From positions 1 through 64,000 of the forward strand of contig FMBT01000444.1 of NCBI GenBank assembly GCA_900095095.1: 64,000 bases of DNA, in the 5' to 3' direction. Origin of the DNA: Fragilariopsis cylindrus CCMP1102 (lineage: Eukaryota > Bacillariophyta > Bacillariophyceae > Bacillariales > Bacillariaceae). A program made the translations under genes and the position numbers. Positions 10,477 through 21,495 of this stretch are shown piece by piece (position 1 is the stretch's first letter; the number at the start of each line of letters is the position of its first letter). The notes beneath the pieces are model-generated. The model was given only the letters and a program-made list of their open reading frames with translations. It was not told where the DNA came from and did not search any database.

Positions 10477-12807
10477 ATGGCTGTCACCGACAAACCTACT
10501 GATACCACTAGTACAACTGGTGGTACCGGTAACGCCCTCTCTGCCAAAGAGAAGGAAGCAAAGGCTGCCGCCGCAGCCGCAAAGAACACAGCAAACCAAA
10601 AGAAAAAAAATCATCCATCCAATGCCTCAAGCAAGAAGAACAAACAACAACAAGTTGCGAAATCCAAGTTTGAAGGTTTAGCATCTGGTACCAGTCCTAT
10701 GAAAGGAATTGTCGTTGCATTAGCTAATGGCAATCTACTGGGACAATATCGTGTTCTTCAGAACACGATGGCAGGAACAGCAGCTGGCGAGAAAGCCTAT
10801 GGACTTGATTCATCTATTCTTGAATTGGTTGCCAAAGTTGAATCTGATTTCGTTACATCGAAATCAGATCCGTTGAAGCATTCAACCGTCGTTACCATCT
10901 ACACAAAAGATGCTACGGGTGCAGATACTACTACACCAACTGGAGAGAAACGACTAGTCTGTTTCGATCCTATCCTAAAAGCAAGTATGGATTCAAACTA
11001 CTTCATCGATGTAAAAATACAAAAAGCCAACTGGAATAACTATGAAAGATTCTCTCAAGCATACTATCGTACAGCAATTGGGAATGTAGAGGATGTTATC
11101 ATCACATACTGTCGCGCCGACAAGAGAATGGCTCTTGTCGAAACTAACAAAGATTTAATAGGATTCTTACAAATCCTCCGTTCAGTATGTGCACAAACCA
11201 ATGGGATTGTTAAAGTCGATCAAGAATTTCAGAACCTCCACACCTTACATGCTGCGATTGCCTTCAAGCAAGCAGCTAATGTAGATGACTCCACATTCTC
11301 AAAACAAGTACAGGACAGATACAAATCAGCTATCTTCACATGCGGAAAGTTCGCATTCGGGGAGGTTTCACTTGAAAAGGTACTGTCAGCTCTCCCGACA
11401 CCCACCACTTTCAATGCATACCTTGCATTGAAACCGGCGGATCAAGTGTCTATTGACAAACTTGTTGAAGAGCGAACTGTCGCTCGACTGATTGTGAAGA
11501 ATTCATTAAATAAGAATCTCAAAACTCATTTAATGACTACTTACTCTACTGCTGCAGGAGATTGTTACCCCAACACAATCAGTGACGCGCTAGCGTTACT
11601 ATCAACCTTCGCTGTGCAACCAGCCAAGAATACTACTACTGACGATGCTATTGTGTCATATCATGAAGTATCGTCACCGGATCCAGTGTCATCTATTCAA
11701 GAGGAGGCTGAAGATAACTTATCTGATCCAGAACCAGAACTAACTATCGAAGAATTGCCACCGGATATCGTCGCTCCATCTTCATCTGAATTCGATGCAT
11801 CCGTCATGGCGACGGTCATTGGTGCAGCCACAGAAGAGGCTGATAGCGAACGTTTCTTCGGAGCAAGCTTCGCGCAGCTGCAAGATGTCGATGATATCTA
11901 TGATGACAATGAACCCGATTTTGTTACTTGTGCCCATGTTGTTGATCATCCAGGTGGTCGACAAGGTGATTCAACTGATTTCGACAGTAACTCTGATATT
12001 GACCACGCGGGCGACCGACATGGTAATTCAAGTGACTGGGATACCGATGAATGGAACCGTGAACTTGAAGAGAATCGAAACCGTCCTAAGACTGGAAAAT
12101 CTCCCATAACAATTAACAAGGCGCATTGTTTTGAAACAGTTGTGTACCTCACAGCACAACGTGTCAAAAATACAGGCACCGTCCGAATCAAAAGCTACGA
12201 TGTAGATGATGATGACGTCCCTCTCGTCAGTTATGAATATGATGGTCCTACTCCGGAACACATCATTGACTACTCTGATGTTGTTCGCGAGAAATTGAAA
12301 CTCTCTGGAATCCGGAATATTGCTGCACTAGATGATCTCTTTGAAGGATGCAGTGTTGCAGAAGCTGCTAGGAGACTACGTCAGCAACTTATCGATGTCA
12401 ATCAGACTGCTCTACATGGTGATACAGTACGTTACCTCAAAGAGGAAACAGACCGACACCATGATCATCTCAGGTTCTACAAAGCTCGATATGATCAGAT
12501 GATCACTGAAATTGGTCCCGATGATGAGCGCATGGTCTTTCCACAAGCCCATGTTCTATTACACCACACAGTGGTGGCTGTATCAATCAATCAACGACGA
12601 AGAAAGCCCAATCGATGGATTAATAAAGTGACCCGTAAATTGGTCAACTGTGGTATCAACACAGTTGAACTACTTGAATCCGCACTGAAAGGGCATCAAT
12701 TGAATAATATACTCCATCGCCATGGACTACCAAAATTCCATCAAATGACTGTCTCCGGATTCCATTTGATTCTGAATACATCGGATTTTCATCAGGGCTT
12801 TTCTTAA
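10477..12807 (+). CDS. Copia gag-like region
   Basis: A long frame of about 776 codons opening 113 bp after the left LTR. The first 50 residues are Ala/Lys/Asn-rich and basic. Residues of about 60-400 form a globular capsid-like part with the helical character of Copia Gag. After about residue 410 comes an acidic segment, then a second globular region to the end with no obvious zinc knuckle. This extra C-terminal region is unusual for Copia Gag and has no family that I recognise. It belongs to the element rather than to the host. Confidence 0.75.
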   Translation: MAVTDKPTDTTSTTGGTGNALSAKEKEAKAAAAAAKNTANQKKKNHPSNASSKKNKQQQVAKSKFEGLASGTSPMKGIVVALANGNLLGQYRVLQNTMAGTAAGEKAYGLDSSILELVAKVESDFVTSKSDPLKHSTVVTIYTKDATGADTTTPTGEKRLVCFDPILKASMDSNYFIDVKIQKANWNNYERFSQAYYRTAIGNVEDVIITYCRADKRMALVETNKDLIGFLQILRSVCAQTNGIVKVDQEFQNLHTLHAAIAFKQAANVDDSTFSKQVQDRYKSAIFTCGKFAFGEVSLEKVLSALPTPTTFNAYLALKPADQVSIDKLVEERTVARLIVKNSLNKNLKTHLMTTYSTAAGDCYPNTISDALALLSTFAVQPAKNTTTDDAIVSYHEVSSPDPVSSIQEEAEDNLSDPEPELTIEELPPDIVAPSSSEFDASVMATVIGAATEEADSERFFGASFAQLQDVDDIYDDNEPDFVTCAHVVDHPGGRQGDSTDFDSNSDIDHAGDRHGNSSDWDTDEWNRELEENRNRPKTGKSPITINKAHCFETVVYLTAQRVKNTGTVRIKSYDVDDDDVPLVSYEYDGPTPEHIIDYSDVVREKLKLSGIRNIAALDDLFEGCSVAEAARRLRQQLIDVNQTALHGDTVRYLKEETDRHHDHLRFYKARYDQMITEIGPDDERMVFPQAHVLLHHTVVAVSINQRRRKPNRWINKVTRKLVNCGINTVELLESALKGHQLNNILHRHGLPKFHQMTVSGFHLILNTSDFHQGFS

Positions 12808-13432
12808 AGGAAGATCGAATGCCCTATCACCCGTACGACACTGGATGGATCAGAACAATCTATTCATCCATCTGTCTAGGATGGTTTTTACTCTCTACCG
12901 GTTTACTACCCAGATTTACATGCTACTCGCTATACAACAATGTTTGGATCACATATTGCAAAATCATTGCATTTGTGTGTGAAGAAATTGGCAATGCTGT
13001 TATAACCTTAGGTGAAACAATCATGGAGATTGATTCCATTGTGTTCAAAAAATAACTATATCAACCCAATCTACAACGTGTTTCAACGATTTGAGCACAT
13101 GCTATCTCGACTTAATATTTTCACTCATCCAGTCATTGGCATGCGCCCAAACCGATCTCCAGAAAACACAACTCTAAGAACAACAAGACCTCTTCAGGAA
13201 GCCATCTACATGTCTTCTTTGCACGCAAGCGCAGTCGTAAGAGGCACTCTGTTATCTCAGGGCCGATTCCACATTCGGCGAATGTAACAGTCGAACCAAG
13301 GATCGAACCAATACTGGGTCCAGTACCCAGTCTCGATCCGAGCACCGATCCAAATTCCTCGTATCCCTTCGGATACGTCGTGTCCGCGTCCACCATCTAT
13401 CCTATAGATGACCCATCTCGTCAAGATATCTC

Positions 13433-15145
13433 GTGGTACGATGCCATCTCTCCCTACTGGACTGGTGGTATGATTTGGGACGGTGCTATGTCCTTAATCA
13501 CCAAGTTGTCTCTGTTACAACTGATCCTATCTTTGTTTCTGATTTACTTCCGGCATTTGAATTGTCTGCTACAATTCAAACACCGAAAGCAAGGAGTGGG
13601 GGTAAGCATGTCGGCCCACGGACCACCATTGCTATTGATAGCGGATCTAGTATTCACATCTTTAAAGATGCCTTCCTTCTGGCTGACATCCAAGCTGATG
13701 AAAACAGTTCTATCTCTGTACGGACTACAGATTCGAAGTTCCAAATCAAGGATATTGGACGTCTATGCGATGACCTTAACACCCTGCCTCTCCCATCGGA
13801 TGGCTACTATTTTTATCCGAATGGAGTAGCCAACTTGCTATCACTAGCTATGCTTACTGATACCAAGCGAGTGGTTATGGACAGCGCCATTGACAATGCA
13901 ATATACGTATTCAATGATGATGGTTCATATGTAAGATTTGGTAAGACATCCAATGGGATGTACTGCATCGATATCACGACCGATGACGACCACCATATCG
14001 TCATGGCACATCAAACTGTAAAAGGGGAGAGTGCACACTTTTCTGCAATCGATTGTAGAAGAGCTGCAAAAGTCAGGGATCTCCAAGAAGCACTAGCATG
14101 CCCTAGTGACTTTGATCTGGCTAATGCAATTGAACATAATGTTATTGGCAACAGCCCTTTCACAAGAAGGGATGTGCGTATCGCCAAGAAAATATTCGGA
14201 CCTGATGTCCCAGCAATGAAAGGAAAGACTGTCAAGAACAAGAGCATTATGCCAAGAGAGGATGACGTAACAGACATCCCATCTTTCATCATGAAAGAAT
14301 ACTCCAACGTCCACCTAGCAATTGATATCATGCATATCAATGGAATCAAGTTTCTTATATCGTACTCCAAGCATATTGGTCTGATACAAACGTACTGCGT
14401 TCGAAAGAACAATCGCGATGCCATACTGGCATGCATCCTAAAGATAACACAAACATACAAAAGTAGGAGTGTGTTTAAGGTTGTAACGATTGAAGCAGAT
14501 GGTGCATTTGAATGCATCAAGCATGAGCTACAAGACAAGCCATACAACATCACACTATCAACATGTGATGCAGGTAGGCACGTTGAGACCGTCGAAAGAC
14601 AAATTAGATTCCTCAAAGAAAGAATCAGAGCAGTAAGACTAATGATGCCTTATAAGAAACTCCCAAAACGCTTCACTGTTGAAATGGTCCTCCGAGTTAC
14701 AATGCTAATCAACTCACTACCTAAGCAGAATGGCATCCATTCCGTATTATCTCCAAGAGAAATAGTAACAGGAAAGAAGTTTAGATGCCCCACTATCAAG
14801 GTAGGGCAGTACGTCCAAGGGCATACTGGTGGAACGAACAGCACTGATGAAGAGAGATCTATCGATGCCCTGTACATCGGTCGCGCTGACAATGGTAGTG
14901 GTCATGTTGTATTCAAGTTGAACACCAAGCAACCTGTATCCGTTAATCGTGTTACAATCATCCCAACGACTGATGCACTAGTCAATACTGTCACTAACAT
15001 TGGAGAGCAAGAACAACAACCGGAAGGAATTGAATTTGCCGACATCAATGGAAGAGTCACGTTAGATGACTTTGCTGCTAATGTAATCAATGACGATGAC
15101 AGTAATGCCTCTGATACTGATTTCAAAATGGATGAGGAATATTGA
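13433..15145 (+). other. Copia protease-integrase region (remnant)
   Basis: Contains an aspartic protease signature (AIDSGSSIH) near 13630-13660, followed by an integrase-like core with an acidic residue pattern (for example LAIDIMHING and IEADGAFE) between about 14310 and 14520, and an acidic C-terminal extension. The order protease-integrase before reverse transcriptase is diagnostic of Copia. It forms part of the broken pol region of the element. Confidence 0.8.
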
Positions 15146-15163
15146 GAGGAACTTCAAAAGGAG

Positions 15164-17372
15164 TTGAAGCTCGAGGCGAAAGACAAGACAGTTGATGAAT
15201 CGGATCCTGACTCAAAAGGATTCGGCGGTGATGAACCTGATTCACAAATCGACTTCTTTCAGAATCCAATACAGCAACACAACAGGGACACTCTCAATGA
15301 AAACGAAGATGCACCTATTATCCTTGACAGTCGCACCCGATCCGGGGTGAATCTCGCTATCTCAACATCAAAGCAGGAGTGTGGGAAGGATAAGAAGAAG
15401 AAGAAAAGAATCATCGTTGAAAATGATACCAATTTGATTGAAGATGATCTTGAAGACGATGATATGATGGAACCCACCATAACATCCAACGATGACATTA
15501 TTACTAACGATACATCTGAAGAAGAAGAAGACGAACCATCTGCTCCGCGCGAGCTCGATTCGGACCTGGGTTCATACTGGAACCTAGCGCATTCGAAGCA
15601 AGCATACGTCCTTAGCACGATCGCCTCATATAGTCATGTAGAGGCATCGAAGTCAACTCCACAGTATGGTTTCAATAGAGGGCTAAAGGAATTTGGCGCA
15701 ATGGGATATGAAGCAACTATGAAGGAACTTGATGACAACCTCCTGGAATGGGAGCAGTCAAAATGTTGCGACCATCGGAAACAAGCAGTTCAATACGGTT
15801 TGAGGCTCTAAACTATCTTATGTTCTTGAAAAGAAAAAGATGTGGAAAGATCAAAGCAAGAGGATGTGCGGATGGTAGACCCCAACGTGAATACATATCG
15901 AAAGATGAATCCAGTTCACCAACGGTATCTATATACGCTCTAATGACATCATGTTTAATGGATGCCATTGAAGGTAGGAAGGTCGCAACCTGTGACATAC
16001 CAGGTGCTTTCCTGCAGGCTGATTACCCAGCTGATAAGGATGTTACCTCAAGTTCGAAGGAGCAATGGTACAATGATATGTGCCATTGATCCTAAATACA
16101 AGCAAAATATAGTGAAGAGGAATGGAAAAGAATATGTATATGCCAAACTGACCAAGGCTGTGTATGGTACACTCCTTGGAGCCATCCTATTCTACAAGAA
16201 GCTCAGTAAACAATTGATTGAATGGGGGTATGAACCAAACTGCTACGATAGATGCACCTTCAACAAAATGATTGAAGGGAACCAATGTACTATCCAATTT
16301 CATGTGGACGATTTGAAAATATCTCACATGAACAGTCTGTAATAGACTCAGTACTTGATGACGTAAACAAAGAATTTGGTACCGTCAAGAAGCCATTATC
16401 AGCTACCACTGGTGACATACATGATTATCTGGGTTTAACCATCGACTATAGTGAAAAGAACAAAGTGAAGTTCACTATGTATGACTATCTAGAAGACATA
16501 CTGGCTGAAATGCCAAGTGACATGAATGGAACAGCTCCCACACCAGCGAGTAATAATCTATTTGATGTGGACGATGATTCAGAACTATTGAATGAAAAAG
16601 AAGCAGATTTCTTCCACCAATCTACAGCTCGGTTGTTGTTTGCTGCCAAGAGGGCAAGACCAGATCTCCAAGTGGCTGTCGCTTACCTCTGCACCCGAGT
16701 CAAAGCTCCTACACGCTCTGACTATCGGAAATTAACCAGAGTGATGAAGTATCTAAGGTTAACTATATCCATCCCTCTAGTATTAGGTTGGGATGGAAGT
16801 GGGAAGCTGCTATGGTCGATAGACGCATCGTTTGCAATACACAAGGATATGAGAAGCCATACTGGTGCCGTGTTAACAATGGGCCAGGGTGCTTTAATGT
16901 CAATGTCCCTGAAACAAAAGATCAACACAAAGAGCTCCACTGAAGCAGAATTGGTTGGAGTTGATGACACTATGAATTTTATTGAATGGATTCAACTATT
17001 CGTTGGCGAGCAACTCAAGTCAATTAATCCTGATTCAATCCTTAATAAGATCGGTTCAGATGTTGTCATTCAACAGGACAACACAAGCACAATACAGCTC
17101 GAAAACAATGGACAAGCATCTAGTACCAAAGAACTAGACACATCAACATCCGATACTTCTATGTGACAAGCAAGATCAAAGAAGGAAGCATTCGTGTAAT
17201 ATATCATCCCACAAAGGAAATGGTATCGGATTATTTGACTAAGCCATTGCAAGGGAGCCTGTTCAGAACTCATCGAAACTCCCTAATGGGCCACGATGAA
17301 GATTCAATAGCGCGTTATAATCAAGAGTATAACGACGCTAAGGCAGCCGCTGCCAAGACCTTTCATAATTGA
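15164..17372 (+). other. Copia reverse transcriptase-RNase H region (remnant)
   Basis: Shows reverse transcriptase hallmarks: TCDIPGAFLQADYP-like residues near 15990, VYGTLLGA near 16160, the HVDDLK polymerase motif near 16300 and DYLGLTIDY near 16420. RNase H hallmarks follow: WSIDASFA near 16815, STEAELVG near 16935 and QQDN near 17070. These are the standard Copia family motifs in standard order. The region is interrupted and is described here as a fossil only. Confidence 0.85.
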
Positions 17373-17435
17373 ATGGAAGGGACATATTGGTTACATTCAT
17401 ATCGATGCTAACACATCAATAGGAATGTAGGAGTG

Positions 17436-17829
17436 TGTTGGGGATTCAATTATTAATACGAGTCCTGTGAGGTTTTCACAACAGTCATAATGTGTCACGA
17501 CGTCGTGACATCTGTGCATGTTGTTTCCTCACAATAAATATATATTGCTGCGCATTATCGTGTGGTTGGCAATTGAAGAGAAAAGATGTGTCGTATTTGC
17601 ATTGCGTTAATGTAACTCAATGTAAGCACCTCCATCGGCACCTCGGATTGCCATCACCAATGTTAGTCATTATTTATTATAAAACTTATGCAATAGGTAA
17701 ATAATAATAACAAGTTAATAAGCTAGCCATACATAGTATTCAAACCTATATATCACTCTAGTATCTTCAAGCATTACGTAATAAGCAACATACCAATACC
17801 CACGGCGTTGCGATTACTGTATTTCAACA
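17436..17829 (+). repeat. 3' LTR of Copia element
   Basis: A 394-bp copy of the left LTR with the same TGTTG...CAACA ends. The host gene at 18244 begins about 415 bp downstream, so LTR-driven or read-through transcription could reach it. Confidence 0.95.
17493..17510. promoter_or_regulatory. 18-bp perfect palindrome in the LTR with ACGT core
   Basis: The sequence TGTCACGACGTCGTGACA is its own reverse complement. A close copy sits in the left LTR near 10027-10045. ACGT-cored palindromes are typical bZIP binding sites, so this may be a U3 control element. That role is inference from the motif. Confidence 0.5.
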
Positions 17830-18243
17830 ATTCCTCTCACATTATTTTGATATCATTGATTCATTTTGATTCCATTATCAATCAATATATATATCAATCA
17901 ATCAGTTGTTGTTGTTTTTGAAAGAACAAAATAGTATCTTTGTCGGTATTGAGTTGAATTTTTGTTAGCTTGCTAGCTAGCTACTAGTTGAATTTTTTGC
18001 ATTTTTGTCGTGCAAAAGAACTTTTTTTGTTGAGGGTTGAATTTTTCAGTTTTACCCACAAATAACAGGGGTTGAATAATCAACTTTTCAAACAACCATG
18101 GGTGGATTATTTACTATGAAATCCACCATCCTGCGCAGGGGGTATCAATTTTTTTTACAGGGCTATCGTGGAAAAATACAACCACGGTTGAATTTTGTAT
18201 ATAATGTACAAGTATAACCCTCTATTGTATCTCATAGGCTACA
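17830..18243. other. Intergenic between Copia 3' LTR and small membrane-protein gene
   Basis: AT-rich, with a TATATAT stretch near 17886-17894, a second TATA-like GTATATAA at about 18197 and a tAG acceptor-like site just before the ATG at 18244. It is probably the promoter and 5' leader of the next gene. Confidence 0.4.
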
Positions 18244-18666
18244 ATGTACGAAACGATGGACGAAGTTGATTCCGTCGCCAATCGCGTAGGACTTTTAACG
18301 TTCTCTGGTTTCTTTAGTGGAGCGGCGTACGCTGCTTTCAAGGGTCTACCAAGAAGAACGACTGCGTTAAAGGTGGCAGGTTCCTGCGCAATGGTTGGAA
18401 CTAGTCTATTTGGTGCCGAAAGGCTTGCTAACATATATTTAAGAGAACGTATAAAGGGCAATGAACAAAGATTAACATTATCGTCGTACGCATTTGGAGG
18501 TTGTTGTGGTGGATCAATCAATGGATTTTTATATCAGAAACAACCTATTCGAGGGATGATGATATCTGTTCCGTTAATGCTTGGTATGGGTATGATAGAA
18601 CTTGGAATGAAACGTAAGAAACAACAACGAATAGAAGAAATACAACAAGAGAATATAAAATGTTAA
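18244..18666 (+). CDS. Small Gly-rich multi-pass membrane protein (unknown)
   Basis: A complete 140-residue frame. Three to four weakly hydrophobic, Gly/Ala-rich segments can be seen: about residues 15-35 (LLTFSGFFSGAAYAAFKG), 43-60, 80-95 (AFGGCCGGSINGFL) and 103-120, followed by a basic coiled tail. Gly-zipper segments separated by short basic loops recall the Tim17/Tim22/NDUFA11 group of mitochondrial inner-membrane proteins, but the family signature is not clear enough to assign. There is no cleavable signal. The start is the first ATG; an AG immediately upstream leaves open a 5' exon. It lies just downstream of the Copia 3' LTR, which might affect its expression. Confidence 0.6.
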   Translation: MYETMDEVDSVANRVGLLTFSGFFSGAAYAAFKGLPRRTTALKVAGSCAMVGTSLFGAERLANIYLRERIKGNEQRLTLSSYAFGGCCGGSINGFLYQKQPIRGMMISVPLMLGMGMIELGMKRKKQQRIEEIQQENIKC

Positions 18667-19558
18667 AATTATATCAAGAATATAGTGTATATTGTCACCC
18701 TCCAGCCAACTTCAACGACCGATAAAGTTGGCTTATGTGTTCCGATTACTTCACTATCAGGCATTCTGCGAGTAAGGCATAATCGGAATCGGTCCCTATA
18801 TTACCAAACAGGATAGTATATTAACGGCACTACTTGTATCAAGGGAAATAATAGGTCGACTAGCAGTAATGTCAATCACAGATATTGAGGAGCAGCATAT
18901 TGATGATCGATACGACGATGGCTGGCATAGATAGTTTGCAATAATTAGATAATAAAGTGGTGGGTCGACTACTGACTCGCTAGTCTTTCTAAGGCGGTGG
19001 TGAGTTTTTCGGCAGCTACTATAATAAATAACAAGCTATATATATATATATATTGTCAATACAAAACGAATGTACTATATTATATTTAATATTTATGTGC
19101 TCTTGATAAGAACATTCCTTTTGGGAAACAATTTCATAAAACATTGCTGATCCAGTATGATATTGACTTTGGTATTAGAACGAATTCAAGTCAAGCAAAT
19201 TAATGAATAATCAAGACGGGCGAGACATAAAAATGAATCTCAGCATTTATCTTTCTATTAGAGCTGTTTCCAAAATTTCATTGCTATAAGACGTTGGTTG
19301 AAACAGTCTTTAGAATTATTAAGTATGTGCATTTTATTCCCTATTATTCCAATAATGTTAAAAATTCGATTGATACTATTATGAAGACAAAATTCTAGTA
19401 GTGTCTCCTTTTAATTATTCTTATTCAAAGATCTACTACCGCCGTACACAACTTTTTTATTTCGATAATTTCGTTGCACTCTACTACAGTACTTACACCA
19501 TCATCTGATGCACTATAATCGCCATCAGTCTCATAACCAGATAGACTGCTAAGAGTAC
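18667..19558. other. Intergenic
   Basis: No supported gene. A (TA)n run lies at about 19036-19054, and inverted TGGC-rich bits follow the stop of the upstream gene. Confidence 0.5.
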
Positions 19559-20125
19559 TCACGTTGTCGTCATTGTTATTACTATCATACGGATCGATTC
19601 CAAAGAAAAATTGTTCATTTTAATCATGATCTGAAACATACGTCGAACTTCGAATTGCTCTTTTTGAAGTACGAATCTCTCTTCTTGAAGTAGTCGAAGT
19701 AGTTGTCTACGTCGTCTTCGTCTTTCACTAAAGGATGCACTTGATGCTGATGATGAGCTATCCGAAGAATAATCACTCCATAACGATTCTTGTATAGAAG
19801 ATTCGCGAGGGACGACGCGAGATCTCATTCTATGTATTCGTGTTGTTGATCTATCGAGGTTCGAATCTGGTAGTAGTAGCAGTGGTGGTTCTTGATGAGA
19901 TATACCGACCTTGTCTTCTTTTACAGAACACGTCGAGCTACCCCGAGTAGTCGTGGTATGCTGAGGATTGATATCATGCTGGGAACTAATACGACCGTCG
20001 TCTTTTATCATCCTTTTATTCTGCTGTATTTTATCGTCGAGAGAGAGAAGTATATTACTATGATTGGTAAAATAATGAAAGGAAAGAATATCGTAGCAAT
20101 TTGTGACTACTACAATCAAGTTCAA
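19559..20125 (-). CDS. Ser/Arg-rich hypothetical protein (weak)
   Basis: An open frame of about 188 codons. The upstream limit at 20125 is a TTG; the first credible ATG lies near 20011. The middle is Ser-rich (SDYSSDSSSSASSASFSERRRRRRQ), followed by a Leu/Glu/Gln helix that could form a short coiled coil. No domain was recognised. Composition and the RS-like stretch resemble splicing-factor tails, but also random low-complexity reading of TCG/TCT-rich DNA. There is no intron evidence and no neighbour relation. Confidence 0.3.
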   Translation of the reverse strand: MNLIVVVTNCYDILSFHYFTNHSNILLSLDDKIQQNKRMIKDDGRISSQHDINPQHTTTTRGSSTCSVKEDKVGISHQEPPLLLLPDSNLDRSTTRIHRMRSRVVPRESSIQESLWSDYSSDSSSSASSASFSERRRRRRQLLRLLQEERFVLQKEQFEVRRMFQIMIKMNNFSLESIRMIVITMTTT

Positions 20126-21495
20126 AAGGTATGAAGGAACCTTTTTTACTGGTACACAAACAAAGAATCTGTTTCCTTTACCGTATATCTCGACATTCTT
20201 ATGAATGGATTCAAATTCTGCTTATGCAGTCACACATTAGATTCGATTCGAATTGTGTGTTCGTTACATTAAAAGTACTTCAAATATCGAGAGAATAGCC
20301 CAATACCGGTGCATAACAAATTGTGAATCGCCTTTCGACTGCAAAGATTCGTCACACCATCAAAAAAATAAGCGCATGACGATGGCGTCGTGGAATCTCG
20401 CACTGCACGTGGAAAATAAAAGAATTAATTTATCTAGCCCTACTTAACAAATTGTACTAAATCTGACGAGCTTACTATTGTAGTACAGTACGGTACAACC
20501 AACCTAAACTACAGTATGCAAAAACAACAACAGCTTTATCATACTCATTACTAGACATTTGCGCAGTAGAGTTGTGGTAGAAGATTGATAGACAATTGTC
20601 TACTTGGCAGATACTGGTTGGTGCACTCCCTAACAGACAGTACCAAAGCTTTGGAAATATCTGCATAGTGTAATATGTTGTTGTATGTAATATACAATAT
20701 ATATAGATATGAATAATATTTCTTGCACTATTTATCAAATTTGTTACTGCAGCATACATCAAAAGATTTGACTAAAGAGGCACTCATGTATGTCACTAGA
20801 TTAGTTCCATCATGTGATGGACTGATTTTTTGACTTAAAAGTAGTAAATAAGGCTCTCTGCTATGTTTCTTTTGTTGTGAGTTCCTAATCAGTAGTAATG
20901 AATCACATACAGATGAGAGGACGTATGATCTTACTGGGAGAATGAAATTATCTGAGGTGCTTATGATTGTGACTTTTGTACCATTTTATGAGATTTCCAT
21001 CCTACTCCTTATATACATAGTCACATTATTTGATTCAGCAAATAGATAATGTGAAAACTTCTTATAATCATAATAATAACAAAGATAAAAATAACATACT
21101 GCCAGCTTTCTTATTACCTGCACTGCATGTACCCATTAATAATAGTAAGAGTTCCACTTACTACAAATTTATTCAAACCCAGTGTTACTGTACAGATTTG
21201 GTTCCCATTATACAAATTGAGGTACAAAAGATTTTCCTTCTCTCTCAATTGATCTGGTAAAGAGATTAAGATAGTAAAGCTTTTGCAACAGCCTCAAGAT
21301 GGATCTCTGAATTGTTATTTGGGGATTGCTAAGTTAATTTATAAAGGATGCAGAGTTTTAGGACTTGTCAGCTGTTTAAAATTTAGTAGTTTCTTTTCCA
21401 GTTGAAATAATCATATAGTATTCAAAAAGATGAAAAAGCAAGCTACTGTACAGTACATATATTTTGTAGAAAAAAAGGGGATTTTTAATTTTAAA
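20126..21495. other. Intergenic
   Basis: About 1.4 kb of AT-rich DNA with only short frames lacking domains. I see no RNA gene or mobile element. It is the 3' flank of the CLPTM1-family gene. Confidence 0.5.

Larger units (their letters stand above)
9969..17829 (+). mobile_element. Ty1/Copia LTR retrotransposon (CoDi-like), young but broken
   Basis: A 7.9-kb element bounded by direct repeats of 396 and 394 bp that begin TGTTG and end CAACA. The internal order is gag, protease, integrase, reverse transcriptase, RNase H, which places it in Ty1/Copia rather than Gypsy. The two LTRs are about 99% identical, so insertion was recent. The internal coding region is broken, with roughly half a dozen breaks, mostly in the pol half. 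No perfect target-site duplication is visible: the bases just outside are ATAAT on the left and ATTCC on the right. A standard initiator-Met primer-binding site was not recognised after the left LTR. The gag frame has a long extra region after the capsid-like part. The diatom CoDi assignment is inference from architecture and host context. Confidence 0.93.

Noticed and set aside
9964-17834. ATAAT/ACAAT as an imperfect target duplication if the LTR ends at TTTCA
   Set aside because: The inverted ends TGTTG/CAACA fit better, and with those the flanks do not match.
19851-19870. GGTTCGAATCTGG, resembling a tRNA B box
   Set aside because: The flanking bases do not form the T-arm stem and no A box or acceptor stem is present.
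20475-20762. 95-codon minus-strand frame
   Set aside because: AT-rich, no domain, no splice or neighbour support.
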